Assembly (NCBI RefSeq): GCF_032884065.1
Contig: NW_027062879.1
Coordinates: forward strand, 1-64,000
DNA: 64,000 nucleotides
DNA from: Artemia franciscana
Lineage: Eukaryota; Arthropoda; Branchiopoda; Anostraca; Artemiidae
Direction: 5' to 3'
The notes beneath the pieces were generated by a model. It worked only from the letters and a program-made list of their open reading frames with translations. It did not search any database and was not told where the DNA came from. Of this stretch, positions 24,470 to 36,370 are shown piece after piece. The first letter of the stretch is position 1. Every line of letters starts with the position of its first letter. The translations under genes were made by a program, and so were the position numbers.

Positions 24470-27300
24470 TACCTATTTCCTTGATATCTATACTCAGTTT
24501 ATTCCAAAGTTTTTAAGCTCTGTAAATAAGTGAAAAAGAAGACCTACTTGAAACTAATCGAGGAACCTCACTATTACCTCGTATCCGAGTAATGCGGTGT
24601 TGAACATCAGACCTCTCACAAAATATCCCTGTAAAACAATCAGGAAGGCTATCACTGTAATACTTATATATAAAAATCAACGTATAAAAATCACGTAATC
24701 CAGCTGCAGGCATATATTTAAATCTCTATACACAGACCTGAAAGACTCCTGGTTCCCAACACCACAAAAAACTCGGATAGCATTATTTTGGATCACATGG
24801 ATTGGACGAACTATCGAAGGGAAAGTACCAAGCCAAATCGACGTGCAATACAAAATGTAAGGGTGAATCAGGGAAAAATATAACAATCGTAGAACATTTG
24901 GGGGGAAAATATGTTTTAATTCTCGCATGATACCTGAGTTACGTGACAATATTTTCGAAACTGACTTCACATGATCTTTAAATGATAGGGTTTTATCAAC
25001 ATTGATTCCGAGGTATTTGGTGAATCTTGTTCGTTTAATAATTCCCCGCTCCGAAATTATTTCCGCAAAACAAGGGTAAAAATTCGGAGATCGAGAGAAA
25101 ATAACAAATTTGACTTTTCTATATTCAGGGCAAGGTGGGTTTTTTTAAGCCATATACATATCCTGCTCATTGCTGCATTTATCGTTGACATAAGCAGTTG
25201 TTCTGTAGGGGCAACACACACCAAGGTTGTATCATCAGCAAATAAGAGCATAGTAAGCTGGGTCTTACTTGGACCATTGTCAACAAACTCGTCAATTCTG
25301 GGCAGAGCTTTCACAACATGCGGTAGATCATTAATAAAAATTAAAAACATAGTCGGACCCAGTACGGATCCTTGGGGAACCCCCCAATTAACAACATTTT
25401 TACTAGACAAAAATCCTTGTAAATTGACATACTGATGTCTGTTTTGAAGATATCTGCAAAGCAAACCCAATGTAGCACCCCTTAATCCATAAAATTCACA
25501 TTTTTTTAATAATATTTGATGGTCAATAGTGTCAAACGCCTTAATTAAGTCCAAAACACCAGCTACCTTAAGCGTTTTATCAAGAGTATCATTAATTATA
25601 GTAATAATAAATGAAATCGCCATTTCTGTTGTTCTGCCCTTCCTGAAACCAAACTGATTTGGATGTAGAAGTTTATGACGCTCCAAATGGTCATAAATTC
25701 TAATATTAATACATTTTTCTAAAACTCGTGAAACAACAGGTAATAATGAAATTGGTCTATAATTCCCCAAATCATTCTTATGACCACCCTTAAACACAGG
25801 AGTTATTCTTGCAATTTTAAGACAATTGGGGAACTTCCCTTGCTTAAAACAAGCATTAATAAGGGATGTTAATATATGTGAAATGCTTGGAAACTCGGCT
25901 TTTAAAACAAGAAGGTTAATGGAATCACTCCCAGCCGAAGAACTTTTCATCTCAAAGATAATCTTACGAACTTCATCATGAGTGACAGGTCTTAGATACA
26001 TTGATACATCGACAGAAGTACCCATAAAAGTCTCAAGTGGAGGATCATTATCAGAAGCTACTGTAGTACGAGAAAATCGCGCCCCAACAGCTGTAAAATG
26101 TTCCGAAAGGGCATTACAAATTACATCAGGCTCATTCGATTTTAACCCATCACTTGTAGTAACTTCATCGGGCAGAACCAGATCTATTGAAGATATAACA
26201 CTTTTAATAATTTTCCAAGTTTTAGTCGGGTTACCACAAGCATCTTTAAATTTACACTCAAAATATTTTTTCTTCGCGTTTCTCAAAAGTCTATTAAGAG
26301 TATTTCTATAATTTTTATAAACTCTTGTGCAAACTGGATCATTTTCATTCCTTATTCAATCCCTATATAACTGTTCTTTCTTATTTATGCACCGCAGAAG
26401 ACTAGGTGACAACCATGGCTTTTTGTCGTATCTTTTTCCTTGACCTTGTCCGACTCATTACACAAGTTTTGCTCAGAATAGAGATCAATGTATCATAAAA
26501 TCTCTGAAAACTTATATTAATATCATCTAGATTTTCATCTTCATTATTCCCATCAACATTAGAAATCTCTTGTTTAAACTTTTCTAAGTTACCCTGGTTA
26601 AGCACAGGTAACATACTCATTTTCAGTCTAGGGCCTTGTTGCCTCGGGAAACAAACTTTAAAACTTGCCGAAATCCCAAAATGGTCAGAAACATCAGTAA
26701 CAATAACCCCTGGATCTGAAAATTTAGAATTAGAAAAAATATTATCAAGTAGCTTTGCCGTTAAAGTGGTAACACGCGTACAAATATTAATAGTGGGAAA
26801 TAAACTATATGACATGCAAAGCTGTAGGAAGTCCATAGGAGTATTCGAATTCATATCGTTAAGGTCAATATTAAAGTCCCCAAGCATGAAGAATGGGTGC
26901 GAACCAGTAGGTAGTTTATCCAACTGTTCCTCCAAAATATCCAAAAAGGCCGGTATAGACCCAGATGGTGGTCTATATAGTACAACAACATAAACATCTT
27001 TTGGCTTAAGCCTGAGCTGAAGGATAAGTGGCTCAAATAACATCTCGTGAAACAGCACTAGATCACTTCTTACCAAAACCTCGATATCGCTCCGTATATA
27101 AGCTCCAATACCTCCATGTTGACGAAATTGACGATTCCTATGATGATATGTATACCCTGGAATATCCAAGAGAGCAGAGTTATGCTCATTTCGCCATGTT
27201 TCTGTGAGATCAATAACCTGAAAAATGGAAAGTTCACATATCTCGCTTAAAATAAAATAAAAGATGAATTCAAACCCTGGCAGTTAAGATGGAAAACTCT
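24470..27300 (-). pseudogene. LINE ORF2: endonuclease and reverse transcriptase, frameshifted
   Basis: The reading runs through several frames. About 27513-27247 ends in LRVFHLNCQGL, the usual endonuclease N-terminus. About 27225-27170 reads VIDLTETW. 27169-26402 carries the APE-type endonuclease with GGIGAYIRSD, VVVLYRPPSG, GDFNIDL and SDHFGI. 26286-25057 carries the reverse transcriptase with NYRPISLLPV, QFGFRKGRTT, AGVLDLIKAFDTIDH (Ser to Ile against the usual DLSKAFD), GVPQGSVLGP and the catalytic FADDTT. 24970-24513 holds the C-terminal region with LLYFSLIHPYILYC. The endonuclease nicks target DNA and the RT copies the RNA there. Breaks near 27240, 26330 and 24970 disable this copy. Confidence 0.92.
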
Positions 27301-27747
27301 GAGATCTTCAGAATCACCACCACTATTCCCAGACCTCAAACCATCTTTAAATAGGTACTTTGAATTACAAGAAATATATTGACCAGCAATCCCAATATCA
27401 TAATTCCGGTGGAGCTGCTCCGTAAACATACTACCAAAATCCACAAATGAAGCTTCCAAATTTTTAAGACGGCTGTTGCCCGGGGTGCCACGATCACCAT
27501 CAACCATATTCATACAGTTTTACAACAAAGTAATATGGCCTCATCTCCACAACAAAACAAAAAAGAAAAGAAAAAGAACTAAACAAGAACAAAATAGAAT
27601 ATAACAAACAACAAAAGAATGACACTTTCCATCTCGGAAAAAAACAAACAAAAAAAGAAACATGCCGTATATTGTTTGCCCGTAACGAATCCATATACAA
27701 GTTACCAAATACAACGGCTACTAATTCCCACAATCACACAACCATAA

Positions 27748-28694
27748 TTATCGCGACAAAATAGCAAGTTTTATTTTAATTAAATTTTTTATTATTTTTT
27801 TTTTAATTGATCTTTTCAATAACAAATAAACACTCACTAATCTAACAACAGCAAAAAAAAATAAAGAATCCAACAAACTCTTAGCATTGTACCAAGGCAC
27901 TTTAATAATACGGTTGTCCTTTTTAACAGAGATGCTGGGTGGTAGGGTAGGAGGTACCCAGCATTCCACACCTTTATCCGCCAAACGCTTACGTAACCCA
28001 AGTAATTCTTTACGCAAAACCCGCACACGCGGTGAGACATCATCACTAATAAAAACAGACTTAAACCGAACTCTTTCCCTTTTAATTTTTTCGCATTACT
28101 TAGAATCAAGAAACGTGCCTGGACACTGTCCACCCTAATTTTAACAAAATTCTTGGAACAGTGAACCACAGTGAATGGTGGCAACTTGTCAGGTGGGAGT
28201 GACAAACCAGCTACAATCACCTCAGAAACCCGAGATGCAGCCTCATTCAAGGGTAAATCATTAAGGCCCCAAAACAGCAAATTGTACAACTTGTCCCGAT
28301 TTTCATCAACAAGAGACTGGGTCACTACCACATTCATTTCCTCATTGCATTTCTTAATCACCTGTGACAGGGCTTTTACAAAACTTTGCAGAGCTAGAAG
28401 TTCCGATTTCACTGTTGCAATTTCATTGTCCGTTGCATTACTTTTATTTTCTAGCACCGTAACACAACTTTTAACTGTACCCAAATCGTTCTGAATTTCA
28501 AGTACACTCTGCTTTAGGGTTTCCATGTTCACATTTATAGATTGGACCATTTCCAAAATTTTAATGATATTCTCTGTATTCGTTTTCTGGCAGTCCGCAT
28601 TAACACTCGTATCCGAATTACTAGTAGAATTCATAACCGGATCCGATAACTCAGCTTCTGTCCGGTTGCGTTCGGGTCTGGCTTTCTTTCCCAT
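27748..28694 (-). pseudogene. LINE ORF1: coiled-coil RNA-binding protein, frameshifted
   Basis: The likely start is MGKKARPERN at 28694; an upstream in-frame ATG at 28721 is possible. A Ser/Asn-rich N-terminus is followed by a heptad-rich coiled coil (roughly residues 50-120, IIKILEMVQSINVNMETL and onward). An RRM-like middle follows (DKLYNLLFWGLND ... FTVVHCSKNFVKIRVDS). A frameshift near 28090 moves the C-terminus into the frame at 28026-27748 (VLRKELLGLRKRLADKG ... IKVPWYNAKSLLD). The layout fits ORF1 proteins of L1/CR1/L2-type elements, which trimerise and bind the element RNA. The break makes it non-functional. Confidence 0.8.
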
Positions 28695-28740
28695 CCTGAC
28701 TATATCAAAATAATATGTCACCTACCTTTGCAAAAACTTA

Positions 28741-29433
28741 TTTTTTACCCATGCTAGTTTACAGCGTGCAATTTGCATTAACCGTTAAAAGGGCACGACT
28801 AACACCCACAACAGGATTCCTCAGGAACTAGCTCGAAGGCAGAACTAACTCCTTTGTATCCAAGATTATACTGTAACAATTAATTTAAGCAATTATCACG
28901 CTATTATTCACATAAGTCTACAACTTGGCATAGCAACCGTTGTATCCGGGCAAAAGCAGTCAGACAAGTTTATCCATTGACTGCTGAATGCGAACTGAAA
29001 ATTGTAATTTTATGCCTGTGAAACTATAGAGCCTTACAGCCTTTTTTTTAATGAGCCAAAGGCAGAAGCACTGATAATTTGCTATTATGCCTTTCCAGCC
29101 CCGAAAGGCTTTATCTCAGTAAGTATAAATAGGTTAGCTCTAGTTATTTCTATTTTCAAAAAATAATTAGCTATAATTTGGATATGAAAATTTGGGAATA
29201 AAGTACCAAATCATGAAATTGTTTTTTTATTAATCAAGTTACCTTTTATTATCACACTATTATCATTGTTCCATCAAACTTTAATGCTTAGATTTATTTA
29301 GATCTAATGTTCAGTGTCATTTTTAACGATTGTAGTCTGTTTATTTATCTTGTGAGGGTTCATTATTTATTTGTAAATTATTGACAATATTTATTTTTAG
29401 TCTCTTTGTTAATTTTTATTTTTGTTGTTGAAG
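28741..29433. other. Non-coding DNA between the LINE and the next exon
   Basis: May include the 5' untranslated part of the LINE. No coding signal was seen. It ends in the T-rich acceptor tract before 29434. Confidence 0.4.
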
Positions 29434-29627
29434 CTGGTGATAGTTCATCAATTGAAACTGAAACAATCAGAGAACCTGATATTTCAACTCTATCATCTGT
29501 ACATCAACTGCCACCTGTGGGCGCTGCATCTAGAATAACCAATTTAATATCAGAATCAGACTCTCAAAATTTGGACAACAATGACGAACGTATAATTGAA
29601 ACTAGTAGTGTTGTGAACTTAGTTTGA
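29434..29627 (+). CDS. Candidate alternative terminal exon, left gene copy
   Basis: After a T-rich tract and 'ttgttgttgaag' the frame encodes AGDSSSIETETIREPDISTL, then SSVHQLPPVGAASRITN, ending SSVVNLV and TGA at 29625-29627. The phase fits the donor at 20855 (G plus CT). The peptide is Ser/Glu-rich and low in complexity, with no domain recognised. It would give a product without fingers, in competition with splicing to 31284, which has the same phase. Alternatively it is internal, with a donor before the stop; none is convincing. No right-arm copy was seen and no clear AATAAA follows. Confidence 0.42.
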
Positions 29628-30780
29628 AAAAAGAAATATTTTGTCAAACATAAAAGTTTTTGTAAACTTTACAAACAAACATCAACATTTATATCAAACA
29701 ATAGAAACAACATAATATAATTCAAATTAGGAATTTTATTAATCTCCTAAAGTGGAGAGTATAAAGAAAAATAAAAAGGAACAAAGTGATGATATAAATG
29801 TAAAACAACAAACACATGTATATACAGGCCAGTATACCCAAACCTATATTAGACTAGGAATTCTTAATTACCTTTCATTAATAACATAGTAAATTTTTAC
29901 ATAAACAAGCAGCAAATCTAAAAACAATGGAAATATTTGAAATTATAAAAATAATACCAACTGACTAAAGAAAAAAAAATTCTAGTTTCAATAATCTAAA
30001 AATTTCAGAGTCGGGCTATGGGAAATAGATGGCCCGAGTGAATTAAATTTTTGTTGCTTCTTATTCATTATCACAATGGGATCTTTCATACCATATTGTT
30101 TTATCACTAATGACGTAGAATGAAATTTTGAAAGTCGACATAAAAAATTTCCAAAATAAAAAATGGTTGTTTTAATATTTGAACGATTAAAAGAACTAAA
30201 ATATGGTAGCCATGCTAAATATAGAAGAGCTTGAGGTAGAGCTACAGAATTAAAAACACAAGTTAATGACTTTCTAGTCAAAAGTCTTGCTGAGAAATTA
30301 TCCTACGAAAACGTGCAGAGATGCAAGACAGGATGAATTTTAATATATTTGCTTGACAAAGGGATAGTGACCATAAGTAGTTAGGAAACATCATTACATA
30401 AAACGTTTTTAATGTTCTTAAAGCGTTTAAATAGTATTACCAAAAGTCTTTGGCAGGCTAAGTTTGCATTTCGAATGATACGGTAGCACATCACAATAAC
30501 TTAAATTTTAAATAAAAAAATTGCTTGACATTTTTCCTTTTGAGGCTCTTATCATTAAAAGTAACTAAACTTCTTTTTACACTAGTTACTCAAAAACTTC
30601 TTTTTAAGTAACTAAAAAGTTATACCAGTGCAGCATGACTGACTTCCGTTACGTGGGAATTTAGCTGATTATTCTTTGCCAGAGTTAAATACTACTACTA
30701 ACGACTCAGCTTAGCACCAAAACGCGTGAGGCCGGCTACGTGCGAACACAGATACTCGCGCTCCTCCTCCATCCCAATTT
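29628..30780. other. Non-coding DNA
   Basis: AT-rich; the minus-strand ORF at 29988-30281 has no recognisable domain. Homology with the right arm starts at about 30780. Confidence 0.4.
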
Positions 30781-31283
30781 AGTCTACAAAAAATGTTTGT
30801 AGGCTAAAAACGAAAGCTGAGCATCAATTGAGTTTACACCTAAGTTTGTTCAGGAATCATGAAGAAAGGGGGGCAGTTGTCCCTGTAGATCCTAATTTTT
30901 AGAACTACCTGATTATTTTCTGATGTTTACGAATTTATTGGTACAATGACCTTCATAATTCATGGATTGTTCCTGTTAAATTAGTTTTCAAAGTGAGATT
31001 ATGGTACAAGCTTTTTTCAATTTTTTTTATCCCGTATTACTTTCAAGTTTGAAATCTGATAAAGATTTTTTATATTATTATTCCAATTCTGATACATCTA
31101 TTAACTGAAACTAATTTCCAATTTTTGTTTTTTCATTTTTGTTTCATTCGAAAGTGGTAGGCAGTGTAGATCCCAAACAGATAACAGTTGTAAAATCTTC
31201 AACTTTATTTTGAATTGCTATTATGTCTAATTATTGAATCGTTTCTACCTTATTTAATTTTAATAATTTTTTTTTTACTATAG

Positions 31284-32461
31284 AGATAATTCGTTTTACT
31301 GTGTGCAGTTCTGATGGTGTGGATCAACCAAAACTCTTTGGCCCAAAACCAATCTTGAATGTGAAGAAGCTGACACAGAAGGATATTGATGAATTAACAG
31401 CTGGTATTTGGCGTTGTGCCTGCTGTGGAAAAGTAGAAAAATCGTTTTTTATGCTAAATCTTCACATCAACACGGCTGTGAAGAACTTTCCCAATAGAAT
31501 GTGACATCTGTCCTGCAGTATTTAGGGAATACAGAAATTTTGTTGTTCACATTATGGAACACCAAATGGGACAGATAAGAAGATGTCCTATTTGTTTGTG
31601 TGAATGTATTGGTGATGTGAGTCAACATTTAGTTGACTCACATCATGGCAATTTTTCCCCAAGCGCCTCTGTGTTAGAACTACAGGAAGTTCATCACCAG
31701 CTGTTACACAGAATCATTCTACAAATGTTTGTTTTAATTCATTCGAATTGGATTCTGAAGCAAAAAACTTGGCAAATCATGAGATATGTTTGAATAGTTC
31801 TTTGCATATTAAAAAACACAAAACATTGAAAAGACTGAATAAAGCACATGTAAAGATAAAGCAATACATTTGTGACCTATGTGAAAAGAACTTTTCTAAT
31901 TCAAGCCATTTGATTCGGCACCAAAGAGTGCACACTGGGGAGAAACCGTTTAAGTGTGATATGTGTATAAAATGCTTTTCCGAATCAAGCTCTCTGAAAG
32001 TACATGAAAGGCTACATTCAGGTGAAAAACCCTTTAAATGTGACGTGTGTAAAAAAACCTTTTCTCAGTCAAGCCATTTGATTCATCACCAAATAGTACA
32101 TACTGGTGAGAAACTGTTTAAATGTAATACCTGTGAAAAAAGTTTTTCTCAGTCAAGCCATTTGATTAACCACCAAAGACTACATACTGGTGAGAAACTG
32201 TTTAAATGTAATACCTGTGAAAAAAGTTTTTCTCAGCCAAGCGGTTTGATTAACCACCAAAGAATACATACTGTTGAGAAGCCGTTTAAGTGTGATCTTT
32301 GTGGGAAATATTTTTCTTGTTCAAGCAATTTAATTAGGCACCAAAGAGTACATACTGGTGAGAAACCGTTTAAGTGTGATCTATGTGTAAAGAATTTTTC
32401 TGATCCAAGCAGTTTTATTAGGCACCAAAGAGTGCACACTGGTGAGAAACCGTTTAAGTGA
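31284..32461 (+). pseudogene. C2H2 zinc-finger exon, left copy, three 1-base deletions
   Basis: The acceptor 'tactatag' starts the exon in phase 1. The frame reads IIRFTVCSSDGVDQPKLFGP, then an atypical Cys/His region (WRCACCGKVEKSFFMLNLHI). Against the intact copy at 47153-48450 it lacks one base at each of three sites: near 31473 (CC to C), near 31491 (CCCC to CCC) and near 31685 (GGG to GG). Together these shift the frame between about 31473 and 31685 and then restore it. The intact downstream part (31748-32461) has seven fingers from YICDLCEKNFSNSSHLIRH to FKCDLCVKNFSDPSSFIRH with TGEKPFK linkers, ending in TGA straight after the last linker. C2H2 proteins of this type are nuclear DNA-binding factors. 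All three deletions lie in short homopolymers, so sequencing error is a real alternative to pseudogenisation. Confidence 0.85.
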
Positions 32462-33474
32462 GATATATCCAAGATAGAATATTCTTCTGAATTAAATCTT
32501 AATAATCATATAACAAAGCATTCTTAGATAAAGTGCTAATTCATATTTTACAATAACAATTTCTGTGGTCTTGCCGGATCCTATTGTACTCTGCTTCTTT
32601 ATTTTGCTATTCTTTTATAGTTTTATCAGTTCATTAATTAATTCATTTTCTCTTTGAATATCCTTGTTTATTTCCTGAATTTCATCCGAATTTCAAAGAA
32701 GGAGACCTAAGTCTAGTTTCATCCACCTAAAGTCTAGTATTTTTATGAAAATCGCGCCATTAGATTCAGTAAATAGTGGTTTCAAGGTCCTATCAACAAA
32801 AATGTGGAATTTATATTTTCAGCCAAAAGAAAGATCACGGATGAGTGTTTATTATTTTCTTTTCCTTTCCCAGGGGTGATTGCATTGAAACAGTAGTCCT
32901 AAAATATCAGGAGATGGCTCATTCTAACAAAACCAACAATTTGAGTCATTTTTAAGCGATCAAAAGACTGGAGGTGATAAGACCCCATCCCGCATCAATC
33001 CCCCCTAAAACACCCTATACAAATCTTTATATACCTATGTGATTAAGTTGGGCTGAAAAATTTCCATAGCTTTATCTTTAGGGATGGCAATGACCCACGG
33101 AGCCCCTGAGAAAAGGACTTCAATTTTGCAGTTTTCCCACTGTGAAATGCAAAGAATTATTTTATGGAGGAGGGGTGAATTTCAATTGGGATGAACTTTT
33201 CTCTGAGAAATTAAAAATATTTCCTGGTTTAATTTAAAATATGGTCGATAATTAAATAATAAAAAAAGATTTTTAACTGAAAGAAAGGATCAACCCACGA
33301 AGCTTCCGGGAAAAGGATTTTAGTTTTGAAGTTTTCCCGCCGTGAAATGTAAAGAATTATTTTGGGAGGAGGGGTGATTTTCAATTGGGATGAACGTTTT
33401 TCTGAGAAATTTAAAACTTAAGGGTATTTCCTGGCTTAATTTGAAATATAGTCCATCGATAATTAAATAAAAAA

Positions 33475-33760
33475 AAAGATTTTCAACTGAAAGTAAGGAT
33501 CAACATCAAAAAATTTTCATATATGAGGGAAATTATTTTTCTCAACGCTCGATTTTCATGCTGGAAGATTTTCTGAAACATAAGTCCCGCTTAATTTTAG
33601 TGAGACCTGTTTCAAAAAACTTTAAGGCTTTATTCTAAAGAGTGAGGGTTGAGGAAGAAGTATTTCCCTTTGCATACGTATTAATTTCTGTACCTTTTAA
33701 GTTTTTATGTTGCTCTTTACTTTCAGTAGAAAAAAGTTGTCTTTTTTAAAATAAAACAAA
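33475..33760. repeat. Fold-back element FB1, copy
   Basis: The left arm 'ttcaactgaaagtaaggat' near 33482 and right arm 'ctctttactttcagtagaa' near 33714 are inverted, with 'gagtgagggttgagg' as the inner arm. Only the right half is retained in the inverted right arm at about 43795-43862. Confidence 0.7.
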
Positions 33761-34299
33761 GTTTGTATCAAGATAGTTGAGACCACAGGGGGTTTTATCA
33801 GAGGACCAGTTGAATCTTAGTTAATGAATATGTTTATGTTTTTAGCCTTTTGGACTCTGCAATGCCAGAAAGAAAAATACGAATTTTGATAAAATTTACA
33901 GCACTTTATGTTGGCACTTCTACAGAAAGCAGGTTGATACAATTAGGAACTTAAAATCAAGCCCTTAAACATCCATATAAAACTGTTGATTCAATACTTT
34001 TAGAGGATTGGCATCAATATTATGACCGATTTTCAAAAAGGTCCAAATACCTTTCCTAAGATTCTATTAAGCTGTGTTTATTTGTCCTGGAATACTGAAA
34101 GAGGGCTCATTCTAACATAAATCAAAAGTTCTAGCACCCTTTTAAGTGACCAAAAAGATTGGAGGGTGACTAGGCCGTCTCCCTAGTCTTTTTTTTTTTT
34201 TTTCAAAATCGGTCAATAATATGAGATATATGGGTGGACTAAAGCATTATATAAAAGTAATAAAATTTGTCATGGTAAAACATTGATCAAATATGGAAT

Positions 34300-35170
34300 T
34301 GCTCAAACTCCTTGTGCGACTTTGGTTTCAATAACATTGGCTCCTTCACATACTGATTTTTTCCATTAATGTCCTTGGGCTCACCTACTCTTGCATATAA
34401 AATAAGACTAATTTTCGCAATATTAACAGAGAGTAAGCTTAAACTAGTAAACATATAAAAACTTTGAAACCCGACTAACCTTCAAATTCAAACTATGTAA
34501 ACACCGACTAGAAAATGTTAATGCAGTGTCATCAACAAACTAGATGAGACAAGAACCTGGCAGATAAAACATAATCGTATCAACATATACCAATTACAGT
34601 AGAGGACCAAGCACCGAGCCTTGTGTGACCTCACAAGCAACAGCAATTTGGACAGAAGCGACATCATCAATCAAAACAATAAACCTACCATTCAAATAAC
34701 TTTCAAACTATTTTAAGATGATCCTTTCATACATATACATTCCAATCTCCGCAATAAAATTCTAAATCTACGTCACTTTTTACTTGTAGAATCAAAGAAT
34801 ACTGTTAGGAGCATATTGACTCTTTTCAGGCAATTATTTACGAAATCAACGAGGTGAATAGCAGCATGACTAGTAGAGTGGCCTCGCCTAAAACCAAACT
34901 GCGCCTCACTTAACAGGCCATGCTTCGTAAGATGACTACAAAGGTGTTGACGGAACACATTCTCAAGTATCTTGAAGGACAACGGCAATATTGCGATTGG
35001 TCTCCAGTTACCCATATCTGACTTCAAACCTCATTCGATCAGAGGTATTACTTTAGCTTGTTTCAAGGCATATGGGAAGGTGCCTGTTGTGAGGGATGTG
35101 TTAATAATGTGAAACAAGGAAGAAAGTAGATACATCATTGTGGCTTTAGATGTCAAATTTTTGAATCATT
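34300..35170 (-). pseudogene. LINE reverse-transcriptase fragment
   Basis: 35027-34773 (minus) encodes GNWRPIAILPLSFKILENVF, then AQFGFRRGHSTSHAA, the RT thumb/fingers motifs. Degenerate continuation leftward shows the VTQGSVLGP-like and FVDDTAL-like motifs (about 34630 and 34530) with stops. It belongs to a different LINE from that at 24-28 kb. The distal part (34300-34740) is repeated inverted at 42230-42860. Confidence 0.8.
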
Positions 35171-35644
35171 TCTAGCACCCTCACGAACTGAAGATCCTAT
35201 TTTCGAATAAAAATGACAGAAATGATTGGCGAAAATAACTTTTTTGTCGGATATGTCACTAAGTTATAAAAAAAATTTCCATTACTTTCCATTGCTATTT
35301 GTTACTGGGAAGCAAGCATATATTTTTTAGGGGGAGGGGGGCAAATTTTCTCTTTGGGTATTTTCTACGAGGAAGGCTCTTTTGGGGAAGGTAGTTTCCG
35401 AGGGTGAATTTTCAGAGGAAATTTTACACTGAACGAATTTGCCAAAATTCGTATACGCAATTCTTCTTATGTCTTGCTTTTTCTTTACCGACTCGATTTT
35501 ACGCGTGGAGATTTTAAGGGTAATTGTCATGGGTAAATTTTTACCATGATTGAATTGTCTAGAGAATATATCCGTGGGTAAGAGGGATTTTTCCTTGGAG
35601 GAGGAGCCAGATTTCCAGCCCTATTTAGGAAAAAAGCCAGAAAT

Positions 35645-35972
35645 TGAATTAAAAAAAAAAAAATTTTCAACTGAAAGTAAGGGGCAACATCAAAACTTTA
35701 AACGATCAGAAATTATTACGTATATGAGGGAGGATACTCTTCCTCAACACCTTGCTATTGACGCTAAAGTTTGAATTCTGTCCCAATTGTTTGAGAACGA
35801 ATCCTGAAACACAAGGTGCGCTTAATTAGAACAATAAGAAGTTTTTTTTTTGTTCTTAGAAACTTTAGCGTAAAGAGTTAGATGTTGAGGAGTAACCTCC
35901 CCCTATATACATAGTAAACTCTGTTCGTTTTAAGTTATTATGTTGTTCCTTACTTTCAGTTAAAGAAACTTA
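35645..35972. repeat. Fold-back element FB1, copy
   Basis: The left arm ('ttttcaactgaaagtaaggg' at about 35660 to 'gacgctaaagttt' at 35772) is the inverse of the right arm ('aaactttagcgtaaagagtt' at 35861 to 'cttactttcagttaaag' at 35963). Arms are about 110 bp and the loop about 90 bp. The upstream ORF at 35550-35774 runs through this repeat and is not taken as a gene. Confidence 0.8.
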
Positions 35973-36033
35973 TTTTTCTTATATTTAATTTATTATATAA
36001 AGCTAAGCTTATTAGTAAATAAGTTCTATTTAT

Positions 36034-36370
36034 TTAGTCTTTATTTTTGACTAAATAAAGCAGATCTTTATTATTTACGAAGGTTTTATATGTATTTGTT
36101 ACGGTCTTAAACTGCTTAAATGATATGAAACTTATTAAGCTGAGGTTATCTAATTGTGAAGGTGTAGTGCATAGTTGCAACGAAGTTAAACGAGGAATAA
36201 GTTTTTGGAGACTACTATGAGGGATTTTCTGAACATAGAGTTTACCAACACCAAAAGGGCTTCTTGCAATTTGTGTGTCCTGGTTAGACGCATAAACCGT
36301 AGCCAGAATCAAACTATGAAATTACCTTTTTCTGTATTGGATTACCTTGAGGAATACCATGAGAATTAAA
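36034..36370 (-). repeat. Direct repeat unit, copy 1 of 2
   Basis: 36140-36370 matches 37825-38060 in the same orientation, sharing 'tttaccaacaccaaaaggg' and 'tgtcctggttagacRcataa'. The minus-strand frame over copy 1 (92 codons, PFGVGKLYVQKIPHS ...) is broken in copy 2. It could be the tail of a LINE ORF2, but I cannot assign it. Confidence 0.55.

Larger units (their letters stand above)
24137..28740 (-). mobile_element. LINE (non-LTR) retrotransposon, near full length, CR1/L2/Jockey-like
   Basis: Reading leftwards from about 28740 there is an ORF1 with a coiled coil, an ORF2 with endonuclease and reverse transcriptase, and a 3' end in a (CTA)n tail at 24137-24153. Several frameshifts and stops break both ORFs, so this copy is inactive. 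It lies antisense in the intron between the candidate exons at 20.7 and 29.4 kb. No counterpart is visible in the right arm, so insertion after the inverted duplication is likely. The exact 5' end and target-site duplication were not resolved. Confidence 0.9.
30780..34740 (+). repeat. Left arm segment II of the large inverted duplication
   Basis: Matches 42230-48960 inverted. It covers the region upstream of the zinc-finger exon ('attattttctgatgtttacg' near 30911), the exon itself, the 3' flank ('gtactctgcttctttatttt' near 32587), R1 repeats and the LINE fragment up to 34740. In the right arm a 2.5-kb gypsy remnant (43862-46373) replaces the equivalent of 33445-33687. A 200-bp block is tandemly duplicated on the left only (33090-33290 and 33293-33500). 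Confidence 0.88.

Noticed and set aside
25982-26311. 109-codon plus frame
   Set aside because: Antisense to the LINE reverse-transcriptase frame.
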